A DNA stretch of 43,266 bases, taken from the IMG/VR virus record IMGVR_UViG_3300020129_000122, positions 1 through 43,266 of that record; one strand, 5' to 3'. The position numbers were made by a program, and so were the translations under genes. Below, piece after piece: positions 22,886 to 30,561 of the stretch. Origin of the DNA: a virus. The notes under the pieces are model-generated. The model did no database searches and was not told where the DNA came from. It saw nothing but the letters and a program-made list of their open reading frames with translations. Positions within the stretch are counted from its first letter, which is position 1, and each line of letters starts with the position of its first letter.

Positions 22886-24411
22886 TGCCTTACTTTTCGA
22901 CACAGCCCACCGGTAGCGTGATGGAAGCTGCTCAGCGTGCCGTGAGCACGCTCGGCGGAGGTGATGTAAGCGCGAAGGACTTGATTGCAGCCGATCATGC
23001 TGCGCTCACGGCAGGGCATTTGATGGCGCAGACCAAGTATTCGCAGGCCATGGCCGAAAAGGCGCGCCAAGAGATTGAGGAAAAGCGCAAGGCGGGAGCG
23101 GCTCGAGAGAATCCTGCCGTTCAAGCCGAAATAGCGTCGGATCTGACAGGCGTTGCGCGTCCAGAGGGGCAACGCATCGCGGACCATATCCGCGGAATTC
23201 TCGAGCAGCCGAGCGTAGCGGACTACGAGGACAACTCGAACGTGCAGCCCTTCCCAACCGAGCTGCCCCCATCAGTGGCGCCAGACAAGGTAAACGAGTT
23301 CCGCCGGACGATTGGTGTCATGGGCTTGGGGAATATTGCCACTGGGCACTCGACCGCCGACCAGCTCGTGCAGGGCATGAAGCATGCACAGGAGAACTCG
23401 ATCCTCGCCGAAGCTGCAGCCGCAGCGCGAGGCGGGAACGTCCCACAGACGAACTTGCTCGCATCTGGCGTGCTTGGGAAGAAAGAGCTGACCCCTTTCA
23501 AGACAAACGAACGCGGGGTGACCACCAACGAGTGGTCCGGGACTCGAGACGAGACCGGGCAGAACTCTCAGGCGAACATCGGCGCATTGGATGCGCTCGC
23601 CGGGCAGCGCGACGCGAAAGCAGCGTTGCCTGGGCGTGCTGCGGGGTCTTCGCGGACCGCTGGCGGCGCAGTTCCTGCCGCCTCCGCAACACCGCCTGCC
23701 GCTTCGGCGCCAGTTACGGCGGGCGCCCCCCTGACCGGCGAGGAATACCTCAAGACTTTGCCGCCCGGGGAGGCCGCCAACATCAAGTCCGTCGCTGAAG
23801 GGCGAGTCCCGCTCACGTCTTTCAGCACGAAGGGCGGCCATCGGGAAAGGGTGCTTCAGCAAGTGCACCAGTACGATCCCACGTTCAATTCGACGCGCGC
23901 TGCGACGTGGAAGGAATTCACCACGGGCAAAGCGGCCGGGAACATCACCTCGATCAACACCTCTCTCGCGCATATCGGGACGTTGGACGAGCTCGCCGAT
24001 GCGATGAAGAACAAGGACATCCCGCGGCTCAACCAGGTGATCAATTTCGTCAAGACCAACACCGGCAAAGAGGACGTGAACAACTTCGAGACCGCGCGCC
24101 TGGCTGTCGGAGACGAGTTGATGCGCACCTTCCGCGTTGTCGGCGCCTCCGAGAAGGAAAGCGAGGCCTGGCAGAAGCGCTTTGCAGCCGCGAACAGCCC
24201 GGAGCAGTTGAAGGGTGCGATCAAGACGGCCGCCGAGCTCCTGAAGGGCCGCATTGACGCGGTGAACGACCAGTGGAAGCGCGGAACGCAACTCACCACG
24301 GACTTCCCCGAGATCCTGTCGCCCAAATCGCGCGCGGTGATGGAGCGTATCCAGGGCGGAGCGAAGCCGAAGGCATTGCCCGGCGGCTGGTCGATCAAGA
24401 GGATCGACTGA
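22885..24411 (+). CDS. Ejection/internal virion protein 3 (508 aa)
   Basis: The C-terminal half has a block I recognise from large phage internal proteins: EAANIKSVAEGRVPLTSFST, GHRERVLQQVHQYDPTF, then NITSINTSLAHIGTLDELADAM, NNFETARLAVGDELMR and SPEQLKGAIKTAAELL. The N-terminal half is helical and charged, with an Ala/Pro-rich linker near residues 245-280. These proteins lie after the nozzle in podoviruses and leave the virion with the genome. Start ATG 22885 overlaps the previous stop. Confidence 0.72.
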   Translation: MPYFSTQPTGSVMEAAQRAVSTLGGGDVSAKDLIAADHAALTAGHLMAQTKYSQAMAEKARQEIEEKRKAGAARENPAVQAEIASDLTGVARPEGQRIADHIRGILEQPSVADYEDNSNVQPFPTELPPSVAPDKVNEFRRTIGVMGLGNIATGHSTADQLVQGMKHAQENSILAEAAAAARGGNVPQTNLLASGVLGKKELTPFKTNERGVTTNEWSGTRDETGQNSQANIGALDALAGQRDAKAALPGRAAGSSRTAGGAVPAASATPPAASAPVTAGAPLTGEEYLKTLPPGEAANIKSVAEGRVPLTSFSTKGGHRERVLQQVHQYDPTFNSTRAATWKEFTTGKAAGNITSINTSLAHIGTLDELADAMKNKDIPRLNQVINFVKTNTGKEDVNNFETARLAVGDELMRTFRVVGASEKESEAWQKRFAAANSPEQLKGAIKTAAELLKGRIDAVNDQWKRGTQLTTDFPEILSPKSRAVMERIQGGAKPKALPGGWSIKRID

Positions 24412-26048
24412 TGCCGAAATACCAGATCACCGGCCCGGATGGCGGAAATTACGAAGTCGAGGCCCCGAACGGCGCCACCGAACAGGACGTGCTCACGCAA
24501 GTTCAGGCGCACGTGGCGGGGCGAGCCGACAAGCTGAAAAAGCAGAACGCCGCCGACAAGAAGCTCTACGATCCTGCGGCCGGAGAGTCGACCTTCGAGA
24601 ATGTCGCAGCCGGGGTTGGCAAGGCAGCCTACGACGCTGCTCGCGGCTTGGGGCAGGTAGTCGGCCTCACCTCGCGCGAGGACGTTGCAGAAGCCCGCAA
24701 GCGCGACGAGGCGCTTATGGACACCACGGCGGGCACGGTCGGCAACGTCGCAGGCCAGATCGGCCTTGTGCTGGCTCCAGGCGGTGCCGTAAAGGCCGCT
24801 GGCATGGCTGCAAAGGCCGCAGGGGCCACGGAAGCCGCAGGAGCGCTCTCGAAGGCCGGGGGCGCGCTGCTGGCGCCGAAAACGGTGACGGCAGCACTCC
24901 CTGCAGGCGCGGCGGTGGGAGCGATTCAGCCGAGCGTGAGCACCGAGGAGACCCTTGCGAACACCGGTATCGGTGCCGTGGCAAACGCGGTGCTTCCAGT
25001 GGCCACGGCAGGAGTGAAGGCACTTGCAGCGAAGCCAGCCGCGGCCGCAGCGGACAAATCCCGCAATGCCGTACGCGATGCGACGTTCAAGGCCGCCCAG
25101 GACGAGGGCTATGTCGTGCCGCCGTCTGCGGTGAATCCGTCATGGATCAACAAGCGCTTGGAGAGCGTGGCTGGCAAGGCCGCAGTGAGCCAAGAGGCCA
25201 CCGTTCGCAACCAGGAAGCAACGAACGCGATCATCCGCAAGGAACTTGGTTTGGCGGCCGATCAGCCGATCAGCGATACAGCGCTCGAGGCGCTCCGGAA
25301 GGGCCACGGCAAGACTTACGCCGAGGTGGCGAAGCTGAGCGACGATGCCGCGCAGGCGCTGGAGGCGTTGAAGCAATCGCGTGCCGATACGACTGCTTAT
25401 TTCAAGCATTACCAACGCTCGGCCGATCCGGCGGCGCTGGCGCGCGCGAAGGCGGCTCAATCCGATGCCGTTTTCTGGGAGAAATTCCTCGAAGGAGAAG
25501 CCCAATCTGCCGGGCGGCCTGAGCTGATTCCGGAATTGCGCGCGGCGCGCAAGGCAATCGCCCAGACGCATGATGTAGAGCGGGCGCTGAACACTTCGAC
25601 TGGCAATGTGGACGCCACGACGCTCGGCCGGATGGTGGACAAGGGGAAACCGCTCACCGGAGGGCTGGAGACTGCTGCCAGGTTCGCCGATGCCTTCCCG
25701 TACGCGCGTGAAGCCTCGCGTGTGCCGACCCCGGGCGTGAGCAAGTCGGAAGCGATCTTCGGGACGCTTCTTGGCGCGGGCGGCGCCGCTGCTGGTGGCC
25801 CGGCTGGTGCCGCTGCAGGCGTGCTGCCGCTGCTCAGCGGTCCGGCGCGGTCCTTGGTGCTCTCAGGCCCTTACCAGCGACTTATGGCGCGACCGAAGTA
25901 CGAGAGTGGCGTGGCAGCGAAGGCGGCCGAGGCCATCGATGCGATGGCGCGGACGCCCGGAAACGAGCGGCTGGTCGATCTGGCTGCCCACGGTGGATCG
26001 GCGCTGACGCGCGCGGCCGCGATGGCCCTAGTCAATGGGCAGCAGTAG
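24411..26048 (+). CDS. Ejection/internal virion protein 4, with hydrophobic Gly/Ala segments (545 aa)
   Basis: It begins KYQITGPDGGNYEVEAPNGA, a short N-terminal module found at the head of several phage internal proteins. Several Ala/Gly-rich hydrophobic runs follow (VGNVAGQIGLVLAPGGAVKAAG and LLGAGGAAAGGPAGAAAGVLPLL). These could cross or insert into the inner membrane during DNA entry. The middle contains a helical block with KELGLAADQPISDTALEAL. ATG 24411 overlaps the previous stop by one base. The 3' end overlaps the minus-strand peptide gene at 26028-26171. Confidence 0.68.
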   Translation: MPKYQITGPDGGNYEVEAPNGATEQDVLTQVQAHVAGRADKLKKQNAADKKLYDPAAGESTFENVAAGVGKAAYDAARGLGQVVGLTSREDVAEARKRDEALMDTTAGTVGNVAGQIGLVLAPGGAVKAAGMAAKAAGATEAAGALSKAGGALLAPKTVTAALPAGAAVGAIQPSVSTEETLANTGIGAVANAVLPVATAGVKALAAKPAAAAADKSRNAVRDATFKAAQDEGYVVPPSAVNPSWINKRLESVAGKAAVSQEATVRNQEATNAIIRKELGLAADQPISDTALEALRKGHGKTYAEVAKLSDDAAQALEALKQSRADTTAYFKHYQRSADPAALARAKAAQSDAVFWEKFLEGEAQSAGRPELIPELRAARKAIAQTHDVERALNTSTGNVDATTLGRMVDKGKPLTGGLETAARFADAFPYAREASRVPTPGVSKSEAIFGTLLGAGGAAAGGPAGAAAGVLPLLSGPARSLVLSGPYQRLMARPKYESGVAAKAAEAIDAMARTPGNERLVDLAAHGGSALTRAAAMALVNGQQ

Positions 26049-26171
26049 CGCCCGCTTGAGACTCGACTCGGGGACCCACTTCATGACCGCGAACCGGATC
26101 GGCAACAGGATGCAGGCCAAGAGCAGGAAGAGCGCCACGGGGCGCAGCAACAGGGCGATGGCGAACGTCAT
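26028..26171 (-). CDS. Small hydrophobic membrane peptide on the minus strand (47 aa)
   Basis: In the gap between the fourth ejection gene and the next plus gene, the minus strand codes for a 47-residue peptide with a clear transmembrane helix (FAIALLLRPVALFLLLACIL, residues 3-22), then Arg, VMKWVPESSLKR and a Leu-rich end. The layout (hydrophobic start, internal Pro/Arg, basic KR end) resembles small hydrophobic proteins in podovirus virion regions as I recall them. It overlaps the ejection gene by 21 bp. The ribosome site is weak (GGCAG). The plus strand shows no gene in this 152-bp gap. Function unknown. Confidence 0.5.
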   Translation of the reverse strand: MTFAIALLLRPVALFLLLACILLPIRFAVMKWVPESSLKRALLLPID

Positions 26172-26200
26172 CTGCCAATTCTAGACCAAGGATCGACGCC

Positions 26201-26560
26201 ATGCCCGCCTACAAAGTACCGCCCGAAAAAGACTATCCCTCCGAGATCGCCACGGCGCCGAGCGGCAAGAAGGAAAAGCGCTACCCGACGGTCACGATCT
26301 GCTGCGACCAGGCAATCATCGACGCCCTCGAACTGAACGGGGACGCCGAGGTCACCCTGCGCGGCAAGATCGTCGGCCTCTCGGCGAACGAGTCGAACGA
26401 CTACTACGGCAACCGCACCGAGTTCCGGATTGAGCTGCACGAGGTCGAGGCCGAGCCGGGTGAAAGCGCCGACGACACGGATGACGACGAGAGCGAGCCG
26501 AACGACATGCAGGGCGCAATCGAGAAGGGTCTCGGCTACGCGAAGGACGAAAAGAAATGA
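26201..26560 (+). CDS. OB-like small protein ending in the scaffold GLGY peptide (119 aa)
   Basis: AAGGA (26188-26192) serves ATG 26201. The core is a small beta fold with KRYPTVTICCDQAI, GDAEVTLRGKIVGLSANESN and an RIELHEVE strand, similar in outline to an OB fold. An acidic linker follows (DDTDDDESE). The last residues (DMQGAIEKGLGYAK, 102-115) repeat the peptide found at both ends of the scaffold protein, 13 kb away. No family is recognised. The shared tail suggests both proteins contact one partner, perhaps the coat or portal. Confidence 0.7.
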   Translation: MPAYKVPPEKDYPSEIATAPSGKKEKRYPTVTICCDQAIIDALELNGDAEVTLRGKIVGLSANESNDYYGNRTEFRIELHEVEAEPGESADDTDDDESEPNDMQGAIEKGLGYAKDEKK

Positions 26561-26697
26561 GGTTCTCGGCCTCGGCGCGCGCCTGCTCCAGGTCGCCGCG
26601 TGGGACGCCAGCTCCTGCGCGACCGACACCCGCTGCCGCGGGATGCGCGTCGATGGCCGGGATTCGCTCTTTATCTCAAGCCGCACCGATCGTATAA
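26557..26697 (+). CDS. Doubtful 46-codon frame overlapping the preceding stop
   Basis: ATG 26557 overlaps TGA 26558-26560 as ATGA, the coupling used widely in this genome, and the frame runs to TAA 26695-26697. The product is Ser/Arg/Ala/Pro-rich and low-complexity with no recognisable structure. Nothing else convincing is seen between 26561 and 26706 apart from a weak AAGG ribosome site before the fibre gene. Treat as uncertain. Confidence 0.2.
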   Translation: MRFSASARACSRSPRGTPAPARPTPAAAGCASMAGIRSLSQAAPIV

Positions 26698-26706
26698 GGC
26701 AGCATC

Positions 26707-27936
26707 ATGGCCCAGCCAACTCCATACGTTCCGACGACTGACTTCTCCAACGAGGAAGCCGCTGGTGTAGCCGGCCGCTCAACGGTCCGCACGGCCGCAG
26801 TGGATGTCGAATTCGCGAACCTCGCGACGACCATCGGCCAGATCCTCACGAACCTCTCGCTCCTGCAGCGGGACGATGGGCGGATCCGCGACCAGTACGT
26901 CGACACGTTCAACCTCTCGCCTGCGGTCCTGACGCTCTTCGGCTCGGGCGGGTTCGTTGTCCGGGGTTCGTGGGTCACGGCCACGGCCTACGCGGTGGGC
27001 GACCTGGTGCGCAACACCACTGGGGCCTACGTCTGCTTGACGGCGCACACCTCTGGGACGTTCGCCACGGATCTGGCTGCAGGCAAGTGGGTGACGATCT
27101 ACGACACGGCGGCCTACAACCCGGCGGCCGTCGCGATCACGGGCGGCACGATTGTCGGGATCACCGATCTGGCCATCGCCGACGGCGGCACGGGCGCGAG
27201 CACCGCAGCGAATGCCCGCACGAACCTCGGCCTCGGGACGATGGCTGTGCAGGCTGCAAGCGCGGTTGCGATCACCGGGGGGACGATCACCGGGATCACC
27301 GGCACGACAGGCCTGGCATCGCTGAGCGTGGGCGGGACCCTGACGCTCGACGCCGGCGCAATCGTCGCGCAAGGGACGTTCGGGCACACGAACAAGGGCT
27401 ACCTGTACGAGGACAGCGCGAACATCTGGCTCACCAGCGGCGCGGCTGCGAGCGGGTACGGCATCGGGATTAGCGGGACGGCTCTGACGCTGCTCGGCGC
27501 CGGCGCGACAGTCGCAACCCTGAGCTCTGCATCATTCGACGTTACTGGCTCTCTCTCGGCTTCGGCCGGGGTCTCGTCGCTCGGTGCGGCGACCACATTC
27601 ACGGCCACTGCAACGGGCTTTACGGCAGGCGTGAGCGGAACGGCGAAATATCGCCTCATCGGGAACCAGGCGACGGTGGACTTCCCGGAACTCACCGGGA
27701 CCAGCAATGCGGCCGGATTCACCGTCAGCGGCGCGCCGGCGGCAATTCGCCCAGCCACGCGCAAGGCCTTCCCCATCACGATTCAGGACAACGGCGGCGC
27801 CTACGTTTCTGCCACCGCTTACATAGAAGCGACGACAGGGGTCATCAGCATCTTCGCCACGCCGAGCCGCAACGGCTTCACGGCCGCGGGCACGAAGGGA
27901 TGCTGGTCGACCTCGTTCACGTACACGGTCGACTAG
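26707..27936 (+). CDS. Tail fibre protein (409 aa)
   Basis: The N-terminal ~110 residues are a virion-attachment part, with VRGSWVTATAYAVGDLVRN similar to carbohydrate-binding-type modules of fibre proteins. Next is the classic fibre segment ADGGTGASTAANARTNLGLG, then Gly/Thr/Ala-rich beta repeats (ITGGTIVGIT, ITGGTITGIT). The C-terminal domain contains DNGGAYVSATAYIEATTG and ends in a FTYTVD strand, similar to the end of the protein at 18148-19029. It probably binds the host receptor. No reverse transcriptase or variable repeat is nearby, unlike in BPP-1. Confidence 0.82.
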   Translation: MAQPTPYVPTTDFSNEEAAGVAGRSTVRTAAVDVEFANLATTIGQILTNLSLLQRDDGRIRDQYVDTFNLSPAVLTLFGSGGFVVRGSWVTATAYAVGDLVRNTTGAYVCLTAHTSGTFATDLAAGKWVTIYDTAAYNPAAVAITGGTIVGITDLAIADGGTGASTAANARTNLGLGTMAVQAASAVAITGGTITGITGTTGLASLSVGGTLTLDAGAIVAQGTFGHTNKGYLYEDSANIWLTSGAAASGYGIGISGTALTLLGAGATVATLSSASFDVTGSLSASAGVSSLGAATTFTATATGFTAGVSGTAKYRLIGNQATVDFPELTGTSNAAGFTVSGAPAAIRPATRKAFPITIQDNGGAYVSATAYIEATTGVISIFATPSRNGFTAAGTKGCWSTSFTYTVD

Positions 27937-27944
27937 GAGACAGC

Positions 27945-28283
27945 ATGAAAACGCTCGCAATCCACCACATCGGGATCCTCGGCACGGGAGAGGTCGAGGC
28001 CACGTTCCACAAGCTCTCTTCGGACGGTGACGCCCTGGGCAAGCATGTCGTCATCTTCGAACCGGGCGACGACATCAACGTCCGGATCGGCGTCGAGGAC
28101 GATCAGACGACGAAGGACGGCTTCGCGCCGATCAGCTCGGCCGACACCACGATGATCGCGGGCTACTGCAAGCTCGCATGGACGAAGGCCGTGGTGAAGA
28201 AGTGGACGGACGCGAAGAAAGCGGCGGAAGAGGCGCGCGCGGCCGAGATGGCCGAAGCCGACAGGCTGGCATCCACCGTCTGA
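27945..28283 (+). CDS. Small fibre-associated hypothetical protein (112 aa)
   Basis: AGGAGA (27935-27940) overlaps the fibre stop and serves ATG 27945. The N-terminal half is beta (AIHHIGILGTGEVEATFHKL and HVVIFEPGDDINVRIG). The C-terminal half is an Ala/Glu/Lys helix (TDAKKAAEEARAAEMAEAD). It could be a fibre chaperone or adaptor, since it directly follows the fibre gene. No family is recognised. Confidence 0.7.
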   Translation: MKTLAIHHIGILGTGEVEATFHKLSSDGDALGKHVVIFEPGDDINVRIGVEDDQTTKDGFAPISSADTTMIAGYCKLAWTKAVVKKWTDAKKAAEEARAAEMAEADRLASTV

Positions 28284-28284
28284 C

Positions 28285-28815
28285 ATGGCTGGCGAGCTCG
28301 TATTCATCGGCGATTCGATCACGCAGCACTGGGCGCTGCCGTGGCCGCACGCGGTCAATGCGGGCATCAACGGACAGGGCACTGCGGCGATCCTTGCGCG
28401 CATGGACGCGCTGATCGCTGCCTACCCTGATGCGGCGCTCTTCCACATTCTCGCGGGCACCAACGACTCGACAGGCGCCTGGGATCAGGCCGTAGACAAC
28501 ATCGAAGCGATGGCCGACAAGTGCCTCGACGCCGGGATCCCTTTCGTGCTGTGCAAGGTACCGGCACGCCCCTGGGTCATGAACGGGCTGAACGATGGGA
28601 TTGCAGCGATGTGCAGGGCGCGCGGCTTTGCACCGCCGATCGATTACTACTCGCCGTTCCAGTTGCCGTCCGAGGACTCGAACGTCTTTTTTCTCCCCGA
28701 CGGCACGCACCCGAACACGCTCGGCTACGCGGTGATGAAGGCCGTAGCTGATCCGGTCATCTGCAACAAACTGGCCCCGAAACTCTCCTGCTCAAAACTG
28801 GCGGCGATCCTATGA
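28285..28815 (+). CDS. SGNH/GDSL hydrolase, probable tail-borne deacylase
   Basis: The four SGNH blocks are visible: FIGDSITQ with Ser11, the NAGINGQGT block with Gly, the AGTND block with Asn60, and PDGTHPN with Asp139 and His142. At 176 aa it is a compact single domain. Such enzymes in fibre clusters remove acyl groups from host surface polysaccharide during adsorption. It lies one base after the previous stop, shares ATGA with the next gene and has no signal peptide, in agreement with a virion role. The substrate is unknown. Confidence 0.85.
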   Translation: MAGELVFIGDSITQHWALPWPHAVNAGINGQGTAAILARMDALIAAYPDAALFHILAGTNDSTGAWDQAVDNIEAMADKCLDAGIPFVLCKVPARPWVMNGLNDGIAAMCRARGFAPPIDYYSPFQLPSEDSNVFFLPDGTHPNTLGYAVMKAVADPVICNKLAPKLSCSKLAAIL

Positions 28816-29075
28816 CGACTGCAACCGGCAAGGTTTCCATCATCGGCCCGAATCCATCCGCGACAGGCACGGACAACTCGGTCTTCTTCCAGTTGACCAC
28901 CTCGGGGGTCACCTTCGGTCTGAACCTCGCGCAGGCCGGGCAGAAGGCGATCTTCGACCTGCTCACGAAGTGCGCCGCGCTCGGCTGGTCGGTGACCGTG
29001 ATCGGGACGACCGCATACGACCCCGGGCACGGCTGGGAGGGAGTCAGCCAGTGTTACGTCAGTCCGCCGATTTAG
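28812..29075 (+). CDS. Hypothetical protein after the SGNH hydrolase (87 aa)
   Basis: ATGA overlap (28812-28815) couples it to the hydrolase. The sequence is beta/alpha: GKVSIIGPNPSATGTDNSVFFQLTT, a helix QKAIFDLLTKCAALG, then SVTVIGTTAYDPG. It looks like a small folded domain, perhaps a fibre tip or partner of the hydrolase. No family is recognised. Confidence 0.65.
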   Translation: MTTATGKVSIIGPNPSATGTDNSVFFQLTTSGVTFGLNLAQAGQKAIFDLLTKCAALGWSVTVIGTTAYDPGHGWEGVSQCYVSPPI

Positions 29076-29085
29076 GGAGGATCCG

Positions 29086-29379
29086 ATGGCGATTGAGACC
29101 AACGGAGAGGTTGCACAGTGGATCGGCGGGATCTTCGCGACCCTGGCCACGTTCCTGCTCAAGCATCTGCACGGCAAAGTGCAGGAAGCCGCGAGCAAGG
29201 CTGACCTCGCCGAGGCGCTGAGAAAGATCGCCGAGCAGCGGCTCGAGGACAACCAGCGCTATGAGCAATACCGGCGCGAGCGACTCAGCACCGAGGTCGA
29301 GATCTTCGACCGGCTGGGGGAGCAGGACAAGATCCTCGCCCGGATCGACGAGCGCACCGCGAGGATGACGAGATCGTGA
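29086..29379 (+). CDS. Membrane-anchored coiled-coil protein, candidate inner-membrane spanin (97 aa)
   Basis: One transmembrane helix near residues 11-27 (WIGGIFATLATFLLKHL) is followed by a long charged coiled coil (EAASKADLAEALRKIAEQRLEDNQRYEQYRRERL). This is the layout of an i-spanin such as Rz. The gene overlaps the lipoprotein gene (GTGA 29376-29379) just upstream of the endolysin. A holin regulator is an alternative. AGGAGG (29076-29081) precedes ATG 29086. Confidence 0.65.
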   Translation: MAIETNGEVAQWIGGIFATLATFLLKHLHGKVQEAASKADLAEALRKIAEQRLEDNQRYEQYRRERLSTEVEIFDRLGEQDKILARIDERTARMTRS

Positions 29380-29567
29380 AGGCCTTCGTTCTGATCGTGG
29401 CACTGGCCGGCTGCGCTACCCCCCCCCAGGAGCGCTGGCTCACGGCGGAAGAGGACGCTGAGATGCGCGCCAAGTGCGAGCCGGTCGGCGGCTGCGCAAT
29501 GGTCCCCATGCCGCTCTGGAACCAGATCGAGAAGCTCCTTCGCAGCTTGGCGGGGACCTCGATTTGA
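29376..29567 (+). CDS. Small lipoprotein, candidate outer-membrane spanin (63 aa)
   Basis: GTG 29376 opens a signal peptide AFVLIVALAGC whose lipobox cysteine is residue 13, so the mature protein has about 50 residues with three Cys, including GGCAMVPMPLWNQIEKLL. It overlaps the membrane coiled-coil gene upstream and the endolysin downstream (TTGA). The pair fits a two-component spanin (i-spanin plus Rz1-type lipoprotein) that fuses inner and outer membranes at lysis. It is not proline-rich like lambda Rz1, so this remains an inference. Confidence 0.65.
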   Translation: MKAFVLIVALAGCATPPQERWLTAEEDAEMRAKCEPVGGCAMVPMPLWNQIEKLLRSLAGTSI

Positions 29568-30046
29568 ACTTCGACGACGCCTTCCGCGAGCTGCTCGGCA
29601 ACGAAGGCGGCTACTCGAACGTCGCGGGCGACCCCGGCGGCGAGACCATGTTCGGGATAACCAAGCGCGTGGCCGTGGCCAATGGCTACACCGAAGAGAT
29701 GAAGGCGCTGCCGCTGGAGCGCGCCAAGGCCATCGCCAAGGCGCAATACTGGGACCGGTACCACTGCGACGAGCTGCCCTACGAGATCGCGTTCCAGATG
29801 TTCGACGCGGCCTACAACGGGGGCTACCCCGTGAAGTGGCTCCAGCAGGCCGCCAAGGTGCGCCCTGACGGCATCATCGGGCCCGGGACCGTACGGGCAG
29901 TGAACGAGGCCGACCCGGACAAGATCATCCTGCGATTCGACGCCTACAGGCTCCAGTACCTTGCCAGCCTGACGACCTGGGCCTCGTTCGGTCGCGGCTG
30001 GGCGAATCGCATCGCAAACAACCTCATTGCAGCAACGGAGCCCTGA
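29564..30046 (+). CDS. Endolysin, GH108 N-acetylmuramidase-like
   Basis: TTG 29564 forms TTGA with the previous stop and gives a 160-aa protein starting MNFDDAFRELLGNEGGYSN. The EGGY motif with Glu14 is the GH108 catalytic block, followed by GDPGGETMFGIT and a C-terminal peptidoglycan-binding-like part with VRPDGIIGPGTV and LASLTTWASFGRGWANRI. The frame is open further upstream, but that stretch overlaps the lipoprotein. No signal peptide is visible, so export should depend on the holin at 30049-30561. Confidence 0.9.
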   Translation: MNFDDAFRELLGNEGGYSNVAGDPGGETMFGITKRVAVANGYTEEMKALPLERAKAIAKAQYWDRYHCDELPYEIAFQMFDAAYNGGYPVKWLQQAAKVRPDGIIGPGTVRAVNEADPDKIILRFDAYRLQYLASLTTWASFGRGWANRIANNLIAATEP

Positions 30047-30048
30047 CA

Positions 30049-30561
30049 ATGGCAATCCCAGACTGGCTGTTGAAAATCGCCCCCACCGTCGCCACTGCGC
30101 TCGGCGGCCCACTTGCCGGTATCGCGGTCTCGGCTCTCGGCAAAGCCCTGGGCGTGGACGAATCGAAGGTGAACGACATCCTGCAATCGGGATCCATGAC
30201 CGGCGAGCAGATCGCCGCGGTGAAGGTGGCCGAGCTCGAGCTCAAGCAAAAGGAGTCGGACAACGGCTTCAAGTTCGCGGAGCTCGACGTGCGGGACCGA
30301 GAAAGCGCTCGGGCCATGCAGATCGCCAACAAGTCCTACACGCCCGAGATCATCTCCTGGCTCATCATCATCGCTACCGTGGGGCTGGAGGGCTATGTGC
30401 TGCTGCAGGGCCTTCCGACAAGCGCCCCCGAGCTCGTGGTGGGCCGCATCCTCGGAACGCTGGATATGGCGTTCGGGACCGTCCTCGCCTTCTGGCTTGT
30501 CACCAGCCGATCGAGCCAGAACAAGGATGTCGCGCTCGCCCAGGCTGCGGCGAAGACTTGA
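30049..30561 (+). CDS. Holin of the 3-TM (GTA_holin-like) family
   Basis: The N-terminal segment PTVATALGGPLAGIAVSALGKALGV is typical of the Holin_3TMs family, followed by a charged linker with VKVAELELKQKE and DVRDRESARAMQ. Two hydrophobic segments then follow (EIISWLIIIATVGLEGYVLLQ and LGTLDMAFGTVLAFWLVTS). At 170 aa it is normal for the family. It would form the pores that release the GH108 endolysin. It begins 2 bp after the endolysin stop and overlaps the next gene by TTGA. Confidence 0.85.
   Translation: MAIPDWLLKIAPTVATALGGPLAGIAVSALGKALGVDESKVNDILQSGSMTGEQIAAVKVAELELKQKESDNGFKFAELDVRDRESARAMQIANKSYTPEIISWLIIIATVGLEGYVLLQGLPTSAPELVVGRILGTLDMAFGTVLAFWLVTSRSSQNKDVALAQAAAKT

Noticed and set aside
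26707-27936. Diversity-generating retroelement near the fibre gene as in BPP-1
   Set aside because: No reverse transcriptase, template repeat or variable repeat is seen near either fibre gene.
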